Assembly (NCBI RefSeq): GCF_001279695.1
Contig: NZ_LGDD01000295.1
Coordinates: 7,730 to 71,729 of the forward strand
Reading direction: 5' to 3'
Origin: Streptomyces sp. WM6378
GTDB lineage: Bacteria; Actinomycetota; Actinomycetes; Streptomycetales; Streptomycetaceae
DNA: 64,000 nt
Below the pieces are notes generated by a model. It was not told where the DNA came from and did not search any database. It worked only from the letters and a program-made list of their open reading frames with translations. The translations under genes were made by a program, and so were the position numbers. Positions 25,754-34,334 of the stretch are shown here, piece after piece. Numbering within the stretch: the first letter of the stretch is position 1; each line of letters opens with the position of its first letter.

Positions 25754-26650
25754 TCAGAAGCCGAAGTCCTGGGTCCACCAGGGGCCGCCCGGGCCGAAGT
25801 GCACGCCGACGCCCAGGGACTTGTACTCGCAGTTCAGGATGTTCGCGCGGTGACCCGGGCTGTTCATCCAGGCGTCCATCACGGCCTTGGCATCCGCCTG
25901 GCCGCGGGCGATGTTCTCGCCGCCGAGGCCCTGGACGCCCGCCTTCGCGGCCCGGTCCCACGGAGTCCTGCCGTCCGGGTCGGTGTGGTCGAAGAAGCCA
26001 CGGGCGGCCATGTCGTCGCTGAAGGCGGTGGCGAGCGAGGCCAGCGCCGGGCTCGCCGACACGGGGCTGCAGCCGGCCTGCGCACGCTCCAGGTTGACCA
26101 GCGACATCACGGTGGCGGCGGCCGAGGCCTCGGCGGTCGGCACCTGGCCGCGCTGCGAGGGAACGAGCTTGGCCGGGGCGCTCGACGGAGCGGTCGGCTT
26201 CGGCGGGGCCTCAGGAGCGGCCTTCTTCTCCGACTTCTCGGGCGCAGGCGCGGGCGCGGACGCGGGCGCCGACGGCGTGGCCGAGGCGCTCGGGGAGGGG
26301 GCGGTCGACGGCGCGTGCGCGGCCTTGGCCGACTCGGAGGGCGTGGCCGCCGCGCTGCTCGGCTTCTCCGACTCGCCGCCCTGCGCCTGGACATCCGGCA
26401 TCTGGCTCGCGTGAAGCCGGCCGTCGGCCATGGTGTCGCCGCTCACCTTGTACGTACCGCCGCCCGGGAGCAGGCCCGAGGCGACGGCCACGGCGCCCAC
26501 GGCCACCGCGGCGGAGACGCCGAGCAGCCCGGTGCGCACGGGCACGATCGCCCGCTTCTTCCGACGTGACCCGCCCTTGGGCCGGCCGTCCTGGCCCACC
26601 GCGGGATCTGCGGGCGGGGGTTCGGCGGCGGAGCGACGATGGCGTCCCAT
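25754..26650 (-). CDS. Membrane-anchored or secreted SCP/CAP-domain protein
   Basis: About 298 residues. A cytoplasmic basic start (MGRHRRSAAEPPP and a KKRAIVPVR stretch) leads into one transmembrane segment (TGLLGVSAAVAVGAVAVASGLL, about residues 40-62). An Ala/Pro/Ser-rich linker of about 100 residues (about 85-180) precedes a C-terminal SCP/CAP domain with VNLERAQAGCSPV, FFDHTDPDGRTPWDRA, GENIARGQADAKAVMDAWMNSPGHRANILN and the ending WWTQDFGF. CAP proteins are extracellular; their enzymatic role is unclear. The start ATG at 26650 is chosen for its GGAAGG and the basic N-terminus. Confidence 0.88.
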   Translation of the reverse strand: MGRHRRSAAEPPPADPAVGQDGRPKGGSRRKKRAIVPVRTGLLGVSAAVAVGAVAVASGLLPGGGTYKVSGDTMADGRLHASQMPDVQAQGGESEKPSSAAATPSESAKAAHAPSTAPSPSASATPSAPASAPAPAPEKSEKKAAPEAPPKPTAPSSAPAKLVPSQRGQVPTAEASAAATVMSLVNLERAQAGCSPVSASPALASLATAFSDDMAARGFFDHTDPDGRTPWDRAAKAGVQGLGGENIARGQADAKAVMDAWMNSPGHRANILNCEYKSLGVGVHFGPGGPWWTQDFGF

Positions 26651-26832
26651 CTGCTGTGCCTTCCTCGATGCCGTGGGCAATGCCTGGTCGCATTGCCGCG
26701 GTGGCCGCGATCGGCCGTAAATGATCAAATGGGAACTAGCCCATACGGGTGAGGCTCATTTCGTCGCGACTGTACGCCATGACGCATGGGGGCGAAGTGC
26801 TGCGTGAGCAATTGGCCGGTTAGCGTGCAGGT

Positions 26833-27126
26833 ATGAACGAAGATGCGCACGGAGATGTTCGACTCACGGCCTGGGTGCGCGGGCGAGTGCAGCAAGTCGG
26901 CTTCCGCTGGTTCACCAGGGCAAATGCTCTGGAGATCGGCGGCCTCAGTGGGTTCGCCCTGAATCTGGACGACGGACGTGTCCAAGTCGTCGCCGAGGGG
27001 CCGCGTGAGAATTGCCACCGTTTGCTGGAGTGGCTTCGCTCCGACGACACGCCGGGCCGGGTCGACGGAGTTACGGAGATCTGGGACACAGCGCGGGGCG
27101 GCTACGACACCTTCGCCATCCGCTGA
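26833..27126 (+). CDS. acyP: Acylphosphatase
   Basis: A 97-residue enzyme hydrolysing acyl-phosphates. The signature [40 protein letters not shown] contains the catalytic Arg (GFRW) and Asn (ALNLDDG). One change stands out: the usual VQGVGFR is VQQVGFR. The start is ATG at 26833. It is the usual small neighbour upstream of smc in Streptomyces. Confidence 0.94.
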   Translation: MNEDAHGDVRLTAWVRGRVQQVGFRWFTRANALEIGGLSGFALNLDDGRVQVVAEGPRENCHRLLEWLRSDDTPGRVDGVTEIWDTARGGYDTFAIR

Positions 27127-27131
27127 GCACC

Positions 27132-27165
27132 GTCACGCGACCGAGCGGCAGCCGGTCGCGGTGAC
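27132..27165 (+). terminator. Hairpin after acyP
   Basis: GTCACGCGACCG (27132-27143) pairs with CGGTCGCGGTGAC (27153-27165), with one bulged base. It is a likely terminator without a T-tract. Confidence 0.65.
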
Positions 27166-27506
27166 ACCCCGCGTCCGGCTCGCAACCACGCGCTGACCTC
27201 GAACGATCTGCCTGTTGCCATCTCGCGCCCGGCGTGCAAGGCTGCCAACAGTACGGATGATCTCCACGCCCCCAGGGCTCCGAGAAGAGGCAGCACCGCT
27301 CGTTCAGCGGTTGCGGGCCCCCGGATTGCCGGTGGATACGGGGCGTGATCGTGTTGACCGTCAAACTTTTTGGTGAGACTCTGGAAGCCCCGCGCACCTT
27401 AGCTGTTTGGCATGAAGAACCGCAGTCAAGTCCAAGCACCGCGGGTGCGATTCCCTCACGACCCACACCGCTTCGGTCGGTCACTCAGTGTGGAGGACCA
27501 TCCATC
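27166..27506. other. Long leader region without a gene
   Basis: About 340 bases between the acyP hairpin and the next small gene, with no frame of coding character. It contains a TTGACC at 27354-27359 that could be a -35 element, with no clear -10 at the right distance. I see no RNA gene that I can name. Confidence 0.5.
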
Positions 27507-27725
27507 ATGGCAAAGGCGCTTCTCGGTTACGTCGGCGGTTCCGACCCGCGACTCCTCGCCGAGATGCGACGGCTCCAGCAGCGCGTCCAGGACCTTGAGT
27601 CCGAGCTCAACCGGATTCAGTCCGAGAACGACGTGCTGTCCGCTGCCGCCGCTTCGCACCGCGGAGATTCGCTGCTCGAAGGCATCGACATCGACGTCCC
27701 GCAGGCGGAGCCCGCACTCACCTGA
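27507..27725 (+). CDS. Small conserved coiled-coil protein
   Basis: A 72-residue protein, MAKALLGYVGGSDPRLLAEMRRL at the start, then a heptad-like LQQRVQDLESELNRIQSENDVL (about residues 23-45) and an acidic end. The ATG at 27507 is preceded by GGAGG; the frame opens earlier but the upstream part lacks coding character. It is conserved in Streptomyces between acyP and smc, as I recall. A DNA or nucleoid function next to smc is possible, but nothing in the sequence shows it. Confidence 0.7.
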   Translation: MAKALLGYVGGSDPRLLAEMRRLQQRVQDLESELNRIQSENDVLSAAAASHRGDSLLEGIDIDVPQAEPALT

Positions 27726-27923
27726 CCCCGGGGTGAGAGAGGTTCCGTCCCTCTCGTCGAGATCGAGAGATCCGCAAGACCTGCAATGTATTGCAAGGGA
27801 CGCTCCGGCGTCCCTTCTTTCTTTCTTCCGGCGCACGCGTGCCCGGTCCGCCTTTCCCTTACGGTCTGATGTGCCCTGCACCTTCCTGGGCGAAACCGAG
27901 AGTGAAAGGTAGAGTCCGGCGGC

Positions 27924-30900
27924 GTGCACCTCAAGGCCCTGACCCTGCGCGGATTCAAATCCTTCGCGTCCGCGACCACGCTGAAGTTCGAGCCGGGCAT
28001 CACCTGTGTGGTGGGCCCCAACGGATCCGGCAAGTCCAATGTCGTGGACGCGCTGAGCTGGGTCATGGGCGAGCAGGGCGCCAAGTCGCTGCGCGGCGGG
28101 AAGATGGAGGACGTCATCTTCGCCGGGACGACCGGCCGCCCGCCGCTCGGCCGCGCCGAAGTCTCCCTCACCATCGACAATTCCGACGGCGCGCTGCCCA
28201 TCGAATACGCCGAGGTCACCATCACGCGGATCATGTTCCGCAACGGCGGCAGCGAATACCAGATCAACGGCGACACCTGCCGGCTGCTCGACATCCAGGA
28301 ACTGCTCTCCGACTCCGGCATCGGCCGCGAGATGCACGTCATCGTCGGGCAGGGCCAGCTCGACTCCGTCCTGCACGCCGATCCGATGGGGCGGCGCGCC
28401 TTCATCGAAGAGGCGGCGGGCGTCCTCAAGCACCGCAAGCGCAAGGAGAAGGCGCTGCGGAAGCTGGACGCGATGAAGGCCAACCTCGCCCGCGTCCAGG
28501 ACCTCACCGACGAACTGCGGCGCCAGCTCAAGCCGCTCGGCCGCCAGGCCGCCGTCGCGCGCCGCGCCGCCGTCATCCAGGCCGATCTGCGCGACGCCCG
28601 GCTTCGCCTGCTCGCCGACGACCTCGTACGGATGCGGCAGGCGCTCAGCGCCGAGATCGCCGACGAGGCCGAACTGCTGCGCCGCAAGGAGAGCGCGGAG
28701 GCCGACCTCAAGGCGGCGCTGGCCCGCGAGACCCAACTGGAGGACCAGGTGCGGCAGCTGTCGCCCCGGCTCCAGCGCGCCCAGCAGACCTGGTACGAGC
28801 TGTCCCAGCTGGCCGAGCGGGTGCGCGGCACCATCTCGCTGGCCGACGCCCGGGTCAAGAGCGCGAGCGCCCAGCCGCCCGAGGAGCGGCGCGGGCGCGA
28901 CCCGGAGGACATGGAGCGCGAGGCAGCCCGGATCCGCGAACAGGAGGCCGAGCTGGAGGCCGCGCTCGAAGCGGCCGAACACGCCCTGGAGGACACCTCC
29001 GCCCACCGCGCCGACCTGGAGCGGGAACTCGCCGTCGAGGAACGTCGTTTGAAGGATGTGGCTCGGGCCATCGCCGACCGGCGCGAGGGCCTCGCACGGC
29101 TGCACGGGCAGGTCAACGCGGCGCGGAGCAGGGCGGGTTCCGCGCAGGCCGAGATCGACCGGCTGGCCGCCGCGCGCGACGAGGCGGGGGAGCGGGCCGC
29201 GCTCGCGCAGGAGGAGTACGAGCAGCTCAAGGCCGAGGTGGACGGCCTCGAAGCGGACGACGCCGAGCTCGCAGAGGCCCATGACGCGGCCAAGCGCGAG
29301 CTCGCCGGGGCCGAGGCCGCGCTCGGCGCCGCCCGCGAGGAGGCCACCGCCGCCGAGCGGAAACGTGCCGCCGTCTCCGCCCGGCACGACGCGCTCGCGC
29401 TGGGGCTGCGCCGCAAGGACGGCACGGGCGCGCTGCTCGGCGCCCGCGACGCGCTGACCGGACTGCTCGGCCCCGCCGCCGAACTGCTCACCGTGGCACC
29501 CGGGTACGAGGTGCCGGTCGCGGCCGCCCTGGGCACCGCCGCCGACGCGCTCGCGGTGAGCGGGCCCTCGGCGGCCGCCGAAGCCATCCGCATGCTGCGC
29601 AAGCAGGACGCCGGCCGTGCCGCCCTGCTCCTGAACGGCGCCCCGGAGGACGAGGAGGAGCGGCCGGCCCGCCGCGAAGGCCCGGCCCACGCCGCCGACC
29701 TGGTCCGCGGGCCCGCCGAACTGATGCCCGCCGTACGGCGCCTGCTGCGCGACGTCGTCGTGGTCGGCACCCTGGAGGACGCCGAGGACCTCGTCTACGC
29801 GCGGCCCGCGCTGACCGCCGTCACCGCCGAGGGCGACGTACTGGGCGCCCACTTCGCCCACGGAGGATCGGCCGGCGCGCCCAGCCTCCTGGAGGTCCGG
29901 GCCTCCGTCGACGAGGCCGCCGCGGATCTCGCCGACCTGGCCGTGCGGTGCGAGGAGCTGGCCCGCGCGCAACAGCGGGCCAGCGAGCGGCGCGGTGAAC
30001 TCGCCCTGCGCGTCGAGGACTTGGGGGAGCGGCGGCGGGCCGCGGAGAAGGAACGGTCCTCCGTGGCCCAGCAGCTCGGCCGGCTCGCCGGGCAGGCACG
30101 CGGCGCGGCCGGCGAGGCCGAGCGGACCGCCGCCGCTGCCGCCCGCGCCCAGGAAGCCCTGGAGAAGGCCACCGAGGAAGCCGAGGAGCTGGCCGAACGG
30201 CTCCTGGTCGCCGAGGAGATGCCGGTCGAGGAGGAGCCCGACACCTCGGTACGGGACCGGCTCGCGGCCGACGGCGCCAACGCCCGCCAGACCGAGATGG
30301 AGGCCCGCCTTCAGGCCCGTACCCACGAGGAGCGGGTCAAGGCGCTCGCCGGGCGGGCCGAGGGGCTCGACCGCGCGGCCCGGGCCGAACGCGAGGCGCG
30401 GGCCCGCGCCGAGCAGCGCCGCGCCCGGCTGCGCCACGAGGCGGCCGTCGCCGGGGCCGTGGCCGTTGGCGCCCGCACCCTGCTCGCCCACGTCGAGGTG
30501 TCGCTGGTGCGGGCCGAGCGGGAGCGGGCCGGGGCCGAGGCTGCCAAGGCCGAGCGCGAGCAGGAGCTGACCGGGGCCCGCGGGGCCGGCCGGGACCTCA
30601 AGGCGGAACTCGACAAACTCACGGATTCGGTTCACCGTGGCGAGGTACTCGGTGCCGAGAAGCGGCTGCGGATCGAGCAGCTGGAGACCAAGGCGCTGGA
30701 GGAGCTGGGGGTCGAGCCGGCCGGGCTCGTGGCGGAGTACGGCCCCGACCAGCTGGTGGCTCCCTCGCCGCCCGCCGAGGGAGAGGAGCTGCCGGATACT
30801 GCATCGATAAGCGGCTCCGCCGCGGGCGAGCACCCGCGCATCCAGCCGGTCCCCTACGTGCGCGCCGAGCAGGAGAAGCGGCTCAGGGCGGCCGAACGGG

Positions 30901-31505
30901 CGTATCAGCAGCTCGGGAAGGTCAACCCGCTCGCCCTGGAGGAATTCGCCGCTCTTGAGGAGCGCCACAAGTTCCTCTCCGAGCAGCTGGAGGACCTCAA
31001 GAAGACCCGGACCGACCTCCTTCAAGTCGTGAAGGAGGTGGACGAGCGGGTGGAGCAGGTCTTCACGGAGGCCTACCGCGACACGGCCAGGGAGTTCGAG
31101 GGCGTCTTCTCGCGGCTCTTCCCGGGCGGCGAGGGCCGGCTGATCCTGACCGACCCCGGCAACATGCTCGCCACCGGGGTCGACGTCGAGGCCCGGCCGC
31201 CGGGCAAGAAGGTCAAGCGGCTCTCGCTGCTCTCCGGCGGCGAGCGCTCGCTGACCGCCGTCGCGCTGCTCGTGTCCATCTTCAAGGCCAGGCCCAGCCC
31301 GTTCTACGTGATGGACGAGGTGGAGGCGGCCCTGGACGACACCAACCTCCAGCGGCTGATCCGGATCATGCAGGAGCTCCAGGAGTCCTCGCAGCTGATC
31401 GTGATCACGCACCAGAAACGGACCATGGAGGTCGCCGACGCGCTGTACGGCGTCTCGATGCAGGGCGACGGCGTGTCCAAGGTGATCAGCCAGCGGCTGC
31501 GCTGA
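27924..31505 (+). CDS. smc: Chromosome segregation ATPase SMC
   Basis: A 1193-residue condensin core subunit that works with ScpA/ScpB in chromosome organisation and segregation into spores. The N-terminal ATPase has Walker A GPNGSGKS (residues 31-38). Long coiled coils flank a hinge (about residues 505-665, LLGPAAELLTVAPGYEVPVAAALGTAADAL). The C-terminal half has the ABC signature LLSGGERSLTAVALLVSIF and Walker B FYVMDEVEAALDD. The length is normal. The start GTG at 27924 reads VHLKALTLRGFKSF as expected. It stands alone, and scpAB are not in the window. Confidence 0.97.
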   Translation: MHLKALTLRGFKSFASATTLKFEPGITCVVGPNGSGKSNVVDALSWVMGEQGAKSLRGGKMEDVIFAGTTGRPPLGRAEVSLTIDNSDGALPIEYAEVTITRIMFRNGGSEYQINGDTCRLLDIQELLSDSGIGREMHVIVGQGQLDSVLHADPMGRRAFIEEAAGVLKHRKRKEKALRKLDAMKANLARVQDLTDELRRQLKPLGRQAAVARRAAVIQADLRDARLRLLADDLVRMRQALSAEIADEAELLRRKESAEADLKAALARETQLEDQVRQLSPRLQRAQQTWYELSQLAERVRGTISLADARVKSASAQPPEERRGRDPEDMEREAARIREQEAELEAALEAAEHALEDTSAHRADLERELAVEERRLKDVARAIADRREGLARLHGQVNAARSRAGSAQAEIDRLAAARDEAGERAALAQEEYEQLKAEVDGLEADDAELAEAHDAAKRELAGAEAALGAAREEATAAERKRAAVSARHDALALGLRRKDGTGALLGARDALTGLLGPAAELLTVAPGYEVPVAAALGTAADALAVSGPSAAAEAIRMLRKQDAGRAALLLNGAPEDEEERPARREGPAHAADLVRGPAELMPAVRRLLRDVVVVGTLEDAEDLVYARPALTAVTAEGDVLGAHFAHGGSAGAPSLLEVRASVDEAAADLADLAVRCEELARAQQRASERRGELALRVEDLGERRRAAEKERSSVAQQLGRLAGQARGAAGEAERTAAAAARAQEALEKATEEAEELAERLLVAEEMPVEEEPDTSVRDRLAADGANARQTEMEARLQARTHEERVKALAGRAEGLDRAARAEREARARAEQRRARLRHEAAVAGAVAVGARTLLAHVEVSLVRAERERAGAEAAKAEREQELTGARGAGRDLKAELDKLTDSVHRGEVLGAEKRLRIEQLETKALEELGVEPAGLVAEYGPDQLVAPSPPAEGEELPDTASISGSAAGEHPRIQPVPYVRAEQEKRLRAAERAYQQLGKVNPLALEEFAALEERHKFLSEQLEDLKKTRTDLLQVVKEVDERVEQVFTEAYRDTAREFEGVFSRLFPGGEGRLILTDPGNMLATGVDVEARPPGKKVKRLSLLSGGERSLTAVALLVSIFKARPSPFYVMDEVEAALDDTNLQRLIRIMQELQESSQLIVITHQKRTMEVADALYGVSMQGDGVSKVISQRLR

Positions 31506-31562
31506 GGCAGGCACCGCGTCGCCCCCCGATGATTCGGCCGATCCTCGGGCTGACCTCCACTT

Positions 31563-31675
31563 CTTCAAGTCTTGAACATTCGGCGGCGAGTCGTGCCGTC
31601 AAATTCACAACCGAACAGGTATTGACTTCGAAACTTGAAGGCATAGTCTCTGCAACGTTGCTTTTACCTTCAAGT
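31563..31675 (+). promoter_or_regulatory. glcP upstream region with repeated TTCAAG/CTTGAA motifs
   Basis: The 252-base interval 31506-31757 carries a perfect dyad TTCAAG-T-CTTGAA (31564-31576), then ACTTGAAG (31633-31640) and CTTCAAGT (31668-31675) as a perfect inverted pair. A TTGACT (31622-31627) sits next to the second motif, with CATAGTCT about 15 bases downstream as a candidate -10. The repetition suggests sites for a specific regulator of glucose-permease expression. Confidence 0.5.
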
Positions 31676-31757
31676 GGTGGGTGACGGGAAGTTGTGCGCC
31701 ACTTGGAGGAGTCCCCCCACGCCCGGCGACGCTGCCAGGCGGCCCCAGGAGTACAAC

Positions 31758-33176
31758 GTGACCAGTACCGCGCAGGCGCAGGCGTCCGGAGGCGGCCAGA
31801 CCGCGCCGGACCACCTCGGCCATGTCATCTTCATCACGGCGGCGGCCGCGATGGGCGGCTTCCTCTTCGGCTACGACAGTTCCGTGATCAACGGCGCCGT
31901 AGAGGCGATCCGTGAGCGGTACTCCATCGGGTCCGGGACGCTCGCCCAGGTGATCGCCATCGCCCTGATCGGCTGCGCGATCGGCGCCGCCACCGCGGGC
32001 CGGATCGCCGACCGCATCGGCCGCATCCGCTGCATGCAGATCGCGGCGACCCTGTTCACCATCAGCGCCATCGGCTCCGCGCTGCCGTTCGCGCTGTGGG
32101 ACCTCGCGTTCTGGCGGATCATCGGCGGCTTCGCCATCGGCATGGCCTCGGTCATCGGCCCGGCCTACATCGCCGAGGTCGCCCCGCCCGCCTACCGCGG
32201 CCGGCTCGGCTCCTTCCAGCAGGCCGCGATCGTCATCGGCATCGCGATCTCGCAACTCGTCAACTGGGGCATCCTCAACGCCGCAGGCGGCGAGCAGCGC
32301 GGCAAGATCATCGGCCTTGAGGCCTGGCAGGTCATGCTCGGCGTGATGGTGATCCCGGCCATCCTGTACGGATTGCTCTCCTTCGCCATCCCCGAGTCGC
32401 CGCGCTTCCTCATCTCGGTCGGCCGCGACGCCGACGCCAAGAAGGTGCTCGCCGACGTCGAGGGCAAGAACGTCGACCTCGACGCCCGCGTCGCCGAGAT
32501 CGAGCACGCCATGAAGTCCGAGCACAAGTCGACCTTCAAGGACCTGCTCGGCTCCAAGTGGGGCTTCCTGCCCATCGTCTGGGTCGGCATCGGCCTCTCG
32601 GTCTTCCAGCAGCTCGTCGGCATCAACGTCGCGTTCTACTACTCCTCGACGCTGTGGCAGTCGGTCGGCATCGACCCGTCGAGCTCGTTCTTCTACTCGT
32701 TCACCACGTCGATCATCAACATCATCGGCACCGTGATCGCGATGGTCCTGGTCGACCGGGTCGGCCGCAAGCCGCTCGCGCTCGTCGGCTCCATCGGCAT
32801 GGCGGTCGCGCTCGCCGTCGAGGCCTGGGCCTTCTCGGCCGACCTCGTCGACGGCAAGCTCCCCAACACCGAGGGCGTCGTGGCGCTGATCGCCGCCCAC
32901 GTCTTCGTGCTCTTCTTCGCCCTGTCCTGGGGCGTCGTGGTGTGGGTCTTCCTCGGCGAGATGTTCCCGAACCGGATCCGCGCCGCGGCCCTCGGCGTCG
33001 CCGCGGCCGCCCAGTGGATCGCCAACTGGGCCATCACGGCGAGCTTCCCGAGCCTGTCGGACTGGAACCTGTCGGGCACCTACATCATCTACTCGGTCTT
33101 CGCCGTGCTCTCGATCCCCTTCGTGCTCAAGTACGTCAAGGAGACCAAGGGCAAGGCGTTGGAGGAGATGGGCTAA
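31758..33176 (+). CDS. glcP: Glucose permease GlcP (MFS sugar/proton symporter)
   Basis: A 472-residue sugar transporter of the major facilitator superfamily with about 12 transmembrane segments. It has FLFGYDSSVINGAV in TM1, the RIADRIGRIRCMQ loop between TM2 and TM3, PESPRFLISVGRD after TM6, QQLVGINVAFYYSSTLWQ in TM7, DRVGRKPLALVGS between TM8 and TM9, and the C-terminal VKETKGKALEEMG. It closely matches the S. coelicolor glucose permease, the main glucose uptake system of streptomycetes, which takes up glucose unphosphorylated. The GTG at 31758 gives the known N-terminus MTSTAQAQ. A strong bidirectional terminator follows. Confidence 0.95.
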   Translation: MTSTAQAQASGGGQTAPDHLGHVIFITAAAAMGGFLFGYDSSVINGAVEAIRERYSIGSGTLAQVIAIALIGCAIGAATAGRIADRIGRIRCMQIAATLFTISAIGSALPFALWDLAFWRIIGGFAIGMASVIGPAYIAEVAPPAYRGRLGSFQQAAIVIGIAISQLVNWGILNAAGGEQRGKIIGLEAWQVMLGVMVIPAILYGLLSFAIPESPRFLISVGRDADAKKVLADVEGKNVDLDARVAEIEHAMKSEHKSTFKDLLGSKWGFLPIVWVGIGLSVFQQLVGINVAFYYSSTLWQSVGIDPSSSFFYSFTTSIINIIGTVIAMVLVDRVGRKPLALVGSIGMAVALAVEAWAFSADLVDGKLPNTEGVVALIAAHVFVLFFALSWGVVVWVFLGEMFPNRIRAAALGVAAAAQWIANWAITASFPSLSDWNLSGTYIIYSVFAVLSIPFVLKYVKETKGKALEEMG

Positions 33177-33200
33177 TCCCCGCTGCCCCTCTCCTCTCAC

Positions 33201-33238
33201 CGAACCGCCCCGGCTCGCCATCGAGCCGGGGCGGTTCG
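33201..33238. terminator. Bidirectional terminator after glcP
   Basis: A perfect 17-bp inverted repeat (33201-33217 with 33222-33238, 4-base loop). It ends 4 bases before the stop of the convergent gene. Confidence 0.9.
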
Positions 33239-33241
33239 CTG

Positions 33242-34264
33242 TCAGAGCGCGGGCAGCACCCGCTCGCAGAACAGGTGCAGGCTTCGCCACCCCTCGTCCA
33301 CCGGCATTCCACCGCACAGCGGGTGCAGGACCAGGCTGTCGCCGCCAAGGGCCGCGCACTCCTGCGGGGTCACGACGCGGTAGACGCCCTCCGCGCGCAG
33401 TTCCGCCACCGTCGTGGCCGCGGACTTCACCGCCGAGCGGATGTCCTTGGACTGCCAGGACGCGTACATCCGTGCCTCGTGCAGGAAGTGTTCGCCGTAC
33501 TCGGCCCACGTGCGGTCCGGGTCCTCGCTGACGTGCAGCAGCGGCGTCCGCGCCGCGGGCATCATGCAGAAGCCCTCGGTGCCGTACTCGGCGAGCTTCT
33601 CGTTGTAGTGCGCCTCAAGTTCGGGCAGGTGCGCGCTCGGGAAGAACGGCAGGCCGAGCCGGGCCGCGCGGTTGGCGGCCGCCCGTGAGGAGCCGCCGAC
33701 GAGGAGCATCGGGTGCGGCTCGGTGAACGGGCGCGGGGTGACCCGTACTCGACGACCCCGGAACGTGAACTCCTCGCCCGTCCAGGCCTTCAGGAGCGTT
33801 TCGAGCAACTCGTCCTGGAGCCTGCCGCGCCGGCCCCACTCGACGCCCTGCTGCTCGTACTCGGCGGGCCGGTAGCCGATCCCCGAGACCGTCACAAGAC
33901 GGCCGCCGCTCACCAGGTCGAGCACCGCGATGTCCTCGGCAAGGCGCAGCGGGTCGTACAGCGGGCCGATGATCGCCGAGACCGTCACCGCGATACGCCC
34001 GCCCGTCGCCCGACCGCCACCCCTCACGGAGGCGCTGCGCGCCGCTGAATTTCCTTGTGTGGCGCCGAAGACCGCCCCGGCGAAGGCGAAGGGAGAGGGC
34101 AGCCAGTTGTTGTCCGTGCCGTGGTGCTCCTCGGTCTGGACGGTGTCGATGCCCCGGTCGTCGGCGTACGCCGCCATCTCCAGGGCCGCCCGGTAGCGCG
34201 CGGAGAGCGACTGCGCGGTGGCGTCCGGGTCCACCAGATTCATGCGTACGACCGTGAACGGCAT
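33242..34264 (-). CDS. Luciferase-like (LLM) flavin-dependent oxidoreductase
   Basis: A 340-residue TIM-barrel monooxygenase. The pattern has MPFTVVRMNLVDPDA at the start, TVQTEEHHGTDNNWLPSPFAFAGAVFGATQ near residues 41-70, DPLRLAEDIAVLDLVSGGRL near 103, GIGYRPAEYEQQGVEWGRR near 125 and MLLVGGSSRAAANRAARLGLPF near 185, as in luciferase-like enzymes that bind FMN or F420. The substrate cannot be inferred. A short stretch of about 18 residues near position 72-89 looks like an insertion between two normally adjacent strands. The start ATG at 34264 (MPFTV) is preferred to a longer one. Confidence 0.86.
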   Translation of the reverse strand: MPFTVVRMNLVDPDATAQSLSARYRAALEMAAYADDRGIDTVQTEEHHGTDNNWLPSPFAFAGAVFGATQGNSAARSASVRGGGRATGGRIAVTVSAIIGPLYDPLRLAEDIAVLDLVSGGRLVTVSGIGYRPAEYEQQGVEWGRRGRLQDELLETLLKAWTGEEFTFRGRRVRVTPRPFTEPHPMLLVGGSSRAAANRAARLGLPFFPSAHLPELEAHYNEKLAEYGTEGFCMMPAARTPLLHVSEDPDRTWAEYGEHFLHEARMYASWQSKDIRSAVKSAATTVAELRAEGVYRVVTPQECAALGGDSLVLHPLCGGMPVDEGWRSLHLFCERVLPAL

Positions 34265-34270
34265 GGAAAA

Positions 34271-34318
34271 GTCCCCCTCCACCGGGTGGGTTCCGAAGAA
34301 CCCCGGGCGAAGGGGGAC
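34271..34318 (-). terminator. Hairpin between the permease and LLM genes
   Basis: GTCCCCCT (34271-34278) pairs with AGGGGGAC (34311-34318), and a second small hairpin CTGACG-ATG-CGTCAG lies at 34324-34338, overlapping the permease stop. It probably separates the two reverse-strand transcripts. Confidence 0.6.
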
Positions 34319-34334
34319 GGTAGCTGACGATGCG

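Noticed and set aside
27456..31568. A 1370-residue open frame on the minus strand opposite smc.
   Set aside because: It is the shadow of smc: its composition follows from GC-rich codons read in antisense, and the plus frame has all SMC motifs.
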